Shown piece by piece: positions 59,861 to 64,000 of a stretch of 64,000 nucleotides of DNA. The first letter of the stretch is position 1, and each line of letters begins with the position of its first letter. Source of the stretch: Trochalopteron elliotii (Eukaryota > Chordata > Aves > Passeriformes > Leiothrichidae). Below the pieces are notes generated by a model. It searched no databases. It was not told the origin of the DNA and worked only from the letters and a program-made list of their open reading frames with translations. The DNA lies in assembly GCA_024734555.1 (NCBI GenBank), contig JANPWX010000129.1, positions 498,992 through 562,991 on the forward strand. The letters run 5' to 3'. The position numbers and the translations under genes are program-made.

Positions 59861-60944
59861 TTTTTTTTGGTATATGTGGGTCTTTCTTCCTGAATTTCTC
59901 TCTGAAATTCCTAGGATCCAGGAAAAGTGAAAACCAGAAAACCTCCTTTCCCTAAGATATAACTACAAGGCATATTCTGGAGTAACAAGAAGATAAACAA
60001 TAAATTCAAGGCTATATTTTAAAATATTTTGTAGAAATAACATGCTGATGGAAAATACCCCACTTACTTAGCTATGGAGGTAGCCAGGAGACACTAAATA
60101 ATACTGAAAACCAAAGCCCTGAGTATGTCAGGTAATACATAAGGATGAGTTTTCTGGAATACAGAGACGTCAGACACAGGAGGTTGGCAGTGTACAAAGC
60201 TGCCATGCCCTGTCACATTCTGTACAGTGTCATTCAGCCTCCTGTACTGCCAGTCAGCACCAACAAACCTGCTCTGAGACAGAGCATGTGCACAACTACC
60301 ACATGCCAACAGAAAAATGAATGGGCTTGTTTTGTGAGCGTGATGGGACACAGATTATGGCTGTAAGATAAAACTGGCAGTGTAATTTTCATGTATTGTG
60401 TGGAAAACAGGGAAAGCAGGAAAGTGGTACATCATATTTTCTGATCTTGGTGCTTGTAGAGTTAAGTCTGTAAGTCGGTCAACACTGACATATATAGAAA
60501 TATGGCTCTCTGTAATTCAAAACTTTACCAATTCATGCTTTGATGCTTTGGTTTGTAACAGTAAAGCCAAGAGATGTCATGTCATTAGACCTGTACTGCC
60601 CTTGAGTGGATCAAATTCAGCTCAGTGGTAGAATGGTAGAACAAATAATACCATTGAATTGTATAATTACTAGAGATTTGCTCCTGCCTCACTAAGGGGG
60701 CAGTGTCTAAGTGAAGAAGAGTCAATACAAGGCTAGATGCAATGCAACATGGAGCTGCACTCCACCCTCTCTATGCCTCTCTATGTATTTTAAGGCATAT
60801 ACACAGACATTTCTGTTGAAAAGCATTCTCTGAATGTGGTGAGAATCTGGTATTGCCTGATCTGCAAATGAAGTGGGACTTGAGGGAAGAAATACAAAAA
60901 GGCCAAGTCTTATCTTTTGCAGTACAAATTAACACACTGAATTT

Positions 60945-61155
60945 GTAGAATAGAATAAACTAGACCAGGTTGTTATGTGGTCCAACTGCCTGAGTACCTC
61001 AGGGCTGACCAAAAGTTAAAGGCTGTGGTTAAGGGCATTGTCCAAACACCTCTGAAACACTGACAGGTTACCTGGGGCATCGATCCCCTCTCCAGGGAGC
61101 CTGCTGAGTGTTTGAGCACCCTCTCATAAAGAAATGCTTCCTAATGTCAAGTCTG
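60945..61155 (-). mobile_element. CR1 retroposon 3' fragment, more diverged
   Basis: On + it starts GTAGAATAGAATAAACTAGACC, continues ggtccaactgcctgag, ccaaacacctctgaaacactgacaggtt, ccctctccagggagcctg and ends aagaaatgcttcctaatgtcaag, matching the CR1 3' end in minus orientation. More worn than the neighbour at 59.7 kb. Confidence 0.8.
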
Positions 61156-64000
61156 AATAGCTGCAAATAGGATATCTTGAATTAAGAATATAGACTATAA
61201 TTTTGGTAGTTTGTGGCATTTCTAGAACAAAACATATTGATCAGAGCAATTTTTAAAAGCAGAAATTTTGTTTATTCCCAGCAGTTAAACAAATCCAGTG
61301 CAAGGTCTTAAAACCCTCTCTTGACCCATCCACATTTTTCAGCAAAACAAAGTTCTGTTCAAAAAGCTTCTCTAATTCTGTTCCAATCCTGCTGGTTTTC
61401 TTCCAGCAACGTTGGATACCACCTGTGAGGAACCCAGAAAAATGTTTACTTCAGGCCATTTAAGAAACGAAATAAGTTCCTTCCATGTAGGGCAATTAGA
61501 AATATTTTATCATTTTTTAAACTTTTGTGTGCAAGTCACTTATTCTTGCAGACAAAGTGGGATGAAATACGATGCCATTGAAAACCAAAGGAGTTAGAGA
61601 ATCTCTTTGAAAATTCCTGTCAGGTATGATCAGTTGGTGCAGGGGCAGCAGCTCCAACATCAAGGCTCTGTGTCTGTCACAAAGGACATGCCCAAGGCTG
61701 GATCGAGTGGCAATGCAACTTGATCTAGATGAAGTGTGAAATTGCAGCAATGCTGAGCAAATTCTCCACAGCCTGTGGCAGGGTGTTTATGAAGGCTCTG
61801 TTTTGGCTGGATGCTTGTGGGCTTACCAAGGACAGGCAGTACTGGCCTGATAGACACTCTGCTGCTACTTAGTTACTTCCAATAGATTTTTAAACAAAAT
61901 TGGAGCTGCTGCAGTGAGTTTGTAGGGATTCATGGGTGTGGTGTTTTTGCAATAGGCTCATTATGTCAGATTTGCCTTCTGGTGGGGACACAGCCTAAGG
62001 CGAGGGTAGAAAAGCCATGGTCACTAGGCATTGGGATACTGTCACTTGCTCAAAATAGGCTCCAAAACTGAGGTAACAATTCATAAAGACATTTCTAAAG
62101 AGGTAGATAGATCTAGGTACTTCATTGAAAGCATGGGGAAAAGGGACATGAAATAAGAGTGTGATGTTAGTCCATGCTAGCATCTGTTTTTCTATTATAA
62201 AATATTCTTTTATTTTCTGTTCTTCTAATCATCTGTTTTGAGTTAAGAGATAAACTTTCTCATTTCATCTATTTGGTCCGTTTGGTGCTTTTAGTTTATG
62301 AATTTATTTAGTGTCTAATAGGGCACGATGTAGTTTGAGTTTTGTGAAGAACAATTAAAATGAGAGAACAGAGCTAAATTAAGCAGTTTGGGTCTCATTC
62401 TGTGTAACTTTTACAGTAATTTCTACTGACACAAAATAAGTAGCAGTGTTTTGCTAAATGGAGTAGTCTAGACTTGAATATACGTCAGTGTAACAGAACT
62501 CCCAAATGGGTGTGAAGTTGTGTCATTATTTGTTAGTGTTTTATAAATACTTTGTAATGCCATAAACGGTTAAACTAAATGCCTGCTTATTGCACAACCA
62601 CCCGACGTGTGAAGTAGATACAAGTAGGCTGGAGGACAGGATTTGAATTCAAAATTATTGCAACAATAGAAGTAATTTAAAAGACTGAATTCATGTCAGT
62701 AAAGAGAAGTGAAAGGCAATGTACTCATGTGATCAACTAAATAAAAACAGGATGAGGAAACAACTGGCTTCATAAATATGAAGGAAAAGGTCTGGATAAT
62801 GGATCAGAGTTGATGGCAGTTTCACAACTCCTTAGTCACCGTTAGACCAGCGAGAATTTGGTCTGATACCTTAACAGAAACACAGGCTGGATATAAGGCT
62901 CGGAGAGCTGAAACCACAGCATGCACAGAGAAGAAGAAAGACATGGAGCAATCTGCAAAAATACTTTTTTGGTTTGAAAGAGTGCATGTATAGAGCAGAA
63001 CATCTTCATAGCCATTAATGTTTGTAAAGATCAGCTCATCTTAGCAACCAGTTCTAAAAATGGAGTGCAGGCTCCCACAAACCTCATCAGATCACATCCA
63101 GGAGGAAGTGATTTTGTTACTGTGCAGAGACTTCTACTGTATTCATTACAGCCAACAATATCAGAGCATTGTGCAGTAGTATGAGACAGCTACTGAGCGT
63201 TTCTTTTCACATAACGCTTCCATACATAGGACAGTATAACTAATAATGTATTCCCCAAGGAGACAGAAAAACCAACTTTTGGTATTGTAGGCTTTTAACA
63301 TTTCAAAAGCTCCATCATATTTCTAGGATATTCTATCACTGAGAAATGCGAGTAGCTGGAAATGGTTTCTTTTTGTATTAGTCTGCACTTCTTTCATTTC
63401 CTTCTCTTCATGTTTCTTTCTCAGTTGTCAGTGTGACCGTGTGACCTGCGTAATGTCATTGTCATGTCCACAATATATACCACATTCAAAAAAAGGAGAA
63501 TAACATCCTGTTATTCATCCTACATACGGAATATAGGAATAACATCCTACAGCGTGCCATTATCTGGTCCTCAGAAAGCAGCAGAGCAGCAGCACGCTGT
63601 GTGTAGCAGGGCTCAGTGTCACTTCTCAGCTCCTGCTGGCCACATCGCTGGGGCTGCCACTTACGGGGAGAATTGGTCCGTGTCAGGAGAGCAATCGTCA
63701 GCATTAACTGGAACGGCGGGATAATTTGTAATGTTTCTTTATTATTATGTTAAATTTCTTTTGGTTTTGTAAGACAGTAGGGACTGACGTTTATTGCAGG
63801 CCTTTATATTCACCTTCATTCTTCACTGCATTCTGAATAGTTCTCAGAAAGTCAGCATGAAAGATGGATTAAATACATTCCCAGACAGACAGTACAGAGG
63901 AGAAGGGAGACAGGAGGAAGCGGGAAAGACCAAAAATCAGATGAAAAGAGCTTCAAAGGTTCTCCTCCCTCACAGCGGAAGTTTCTGAAGGATCAGAAGA
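61156..64000. other. Intergenic DNA (right edge)
   Basis: No gene or known repeat recognised. A short duplicated motif, gaataacatcct, occurs twice near 63,497 and 63,536. Confidence 0.45.

Overview
This is a vertebrate nuclear DNA window with spliced genes, almost certainly from a bird. The introns are fairly compact, interspersed repeats are sparse, and the recognisable ones are CR1 retroposon fragments (3' tails of the TTCTATGATTCTATG type) plus one endogenous-retrovirus solo LTR. There are two assembly gaps of exactly 400 and 300 N, both inside GC-rich promoter-like islands, as is common in bird assemblies. No bacterial-style operons, CRISPR arrays, tRNA or rRNA genes were seen.

Left part (1-9,018, + strand): the last seven coding exons of a heparan sulfate N-deacetylase/N-sulfotransferase, best matched to NDST3. 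They encode the sulfotransferase domain (299 residues) and the stop codon. All splice phases join without a break. From 9,019 to about 13.4 kb there is presumed 3' UTR and spacer, ending in a CR1 fragment.

Middle (about 13.9-17.9 kb): a CpG island with a 400-N gap, a 30/31-bp GC minisatellite, NRF1-, YY1- and E-box-like motifs, then a spliced non-coding-looking unit on the + strand. In mammals the gene between NDST3 and PRSS12 is the snoRNA host gene SNHG8 (host of SNORA24). Position, strand, GC-rich promoter and lack of a convincing ORF make this the likely bird equivalent, but the snoRNA itself is not proven here; several candidate hairpins are listed.

Right part (about 17.9-51.8 kb, - strand): PRSS12 (neurotrypsin), a secreted neuronal serine protease. 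Twelve coding exons are resolved with exact phases: four group-A SRCR domains, each made of an exon pair, a 79-bp zymogen-activation exon, and three exons of trypsin domain with an intact His-Asp-Ser triad. Exon 1 (signal peptide, proline-rich segment and kringle in human) is not visible and most likely lies in the 300-N gap at 51,536-51,835. An ERV solo LTR with a perfect 5-bp target-site duplication sits in the last-but-one... intron between the two final trypsin exons.

Far right (52.2-64 kb): upstream intergenic DNA with two CR1 fragments and no gene that can be supported.

NDST3 and PRSS12 are not in one pathway; the arrangement is conserved synteny, with the + strand lncRNA and the - strand PRSS12 meeting tail to tail.
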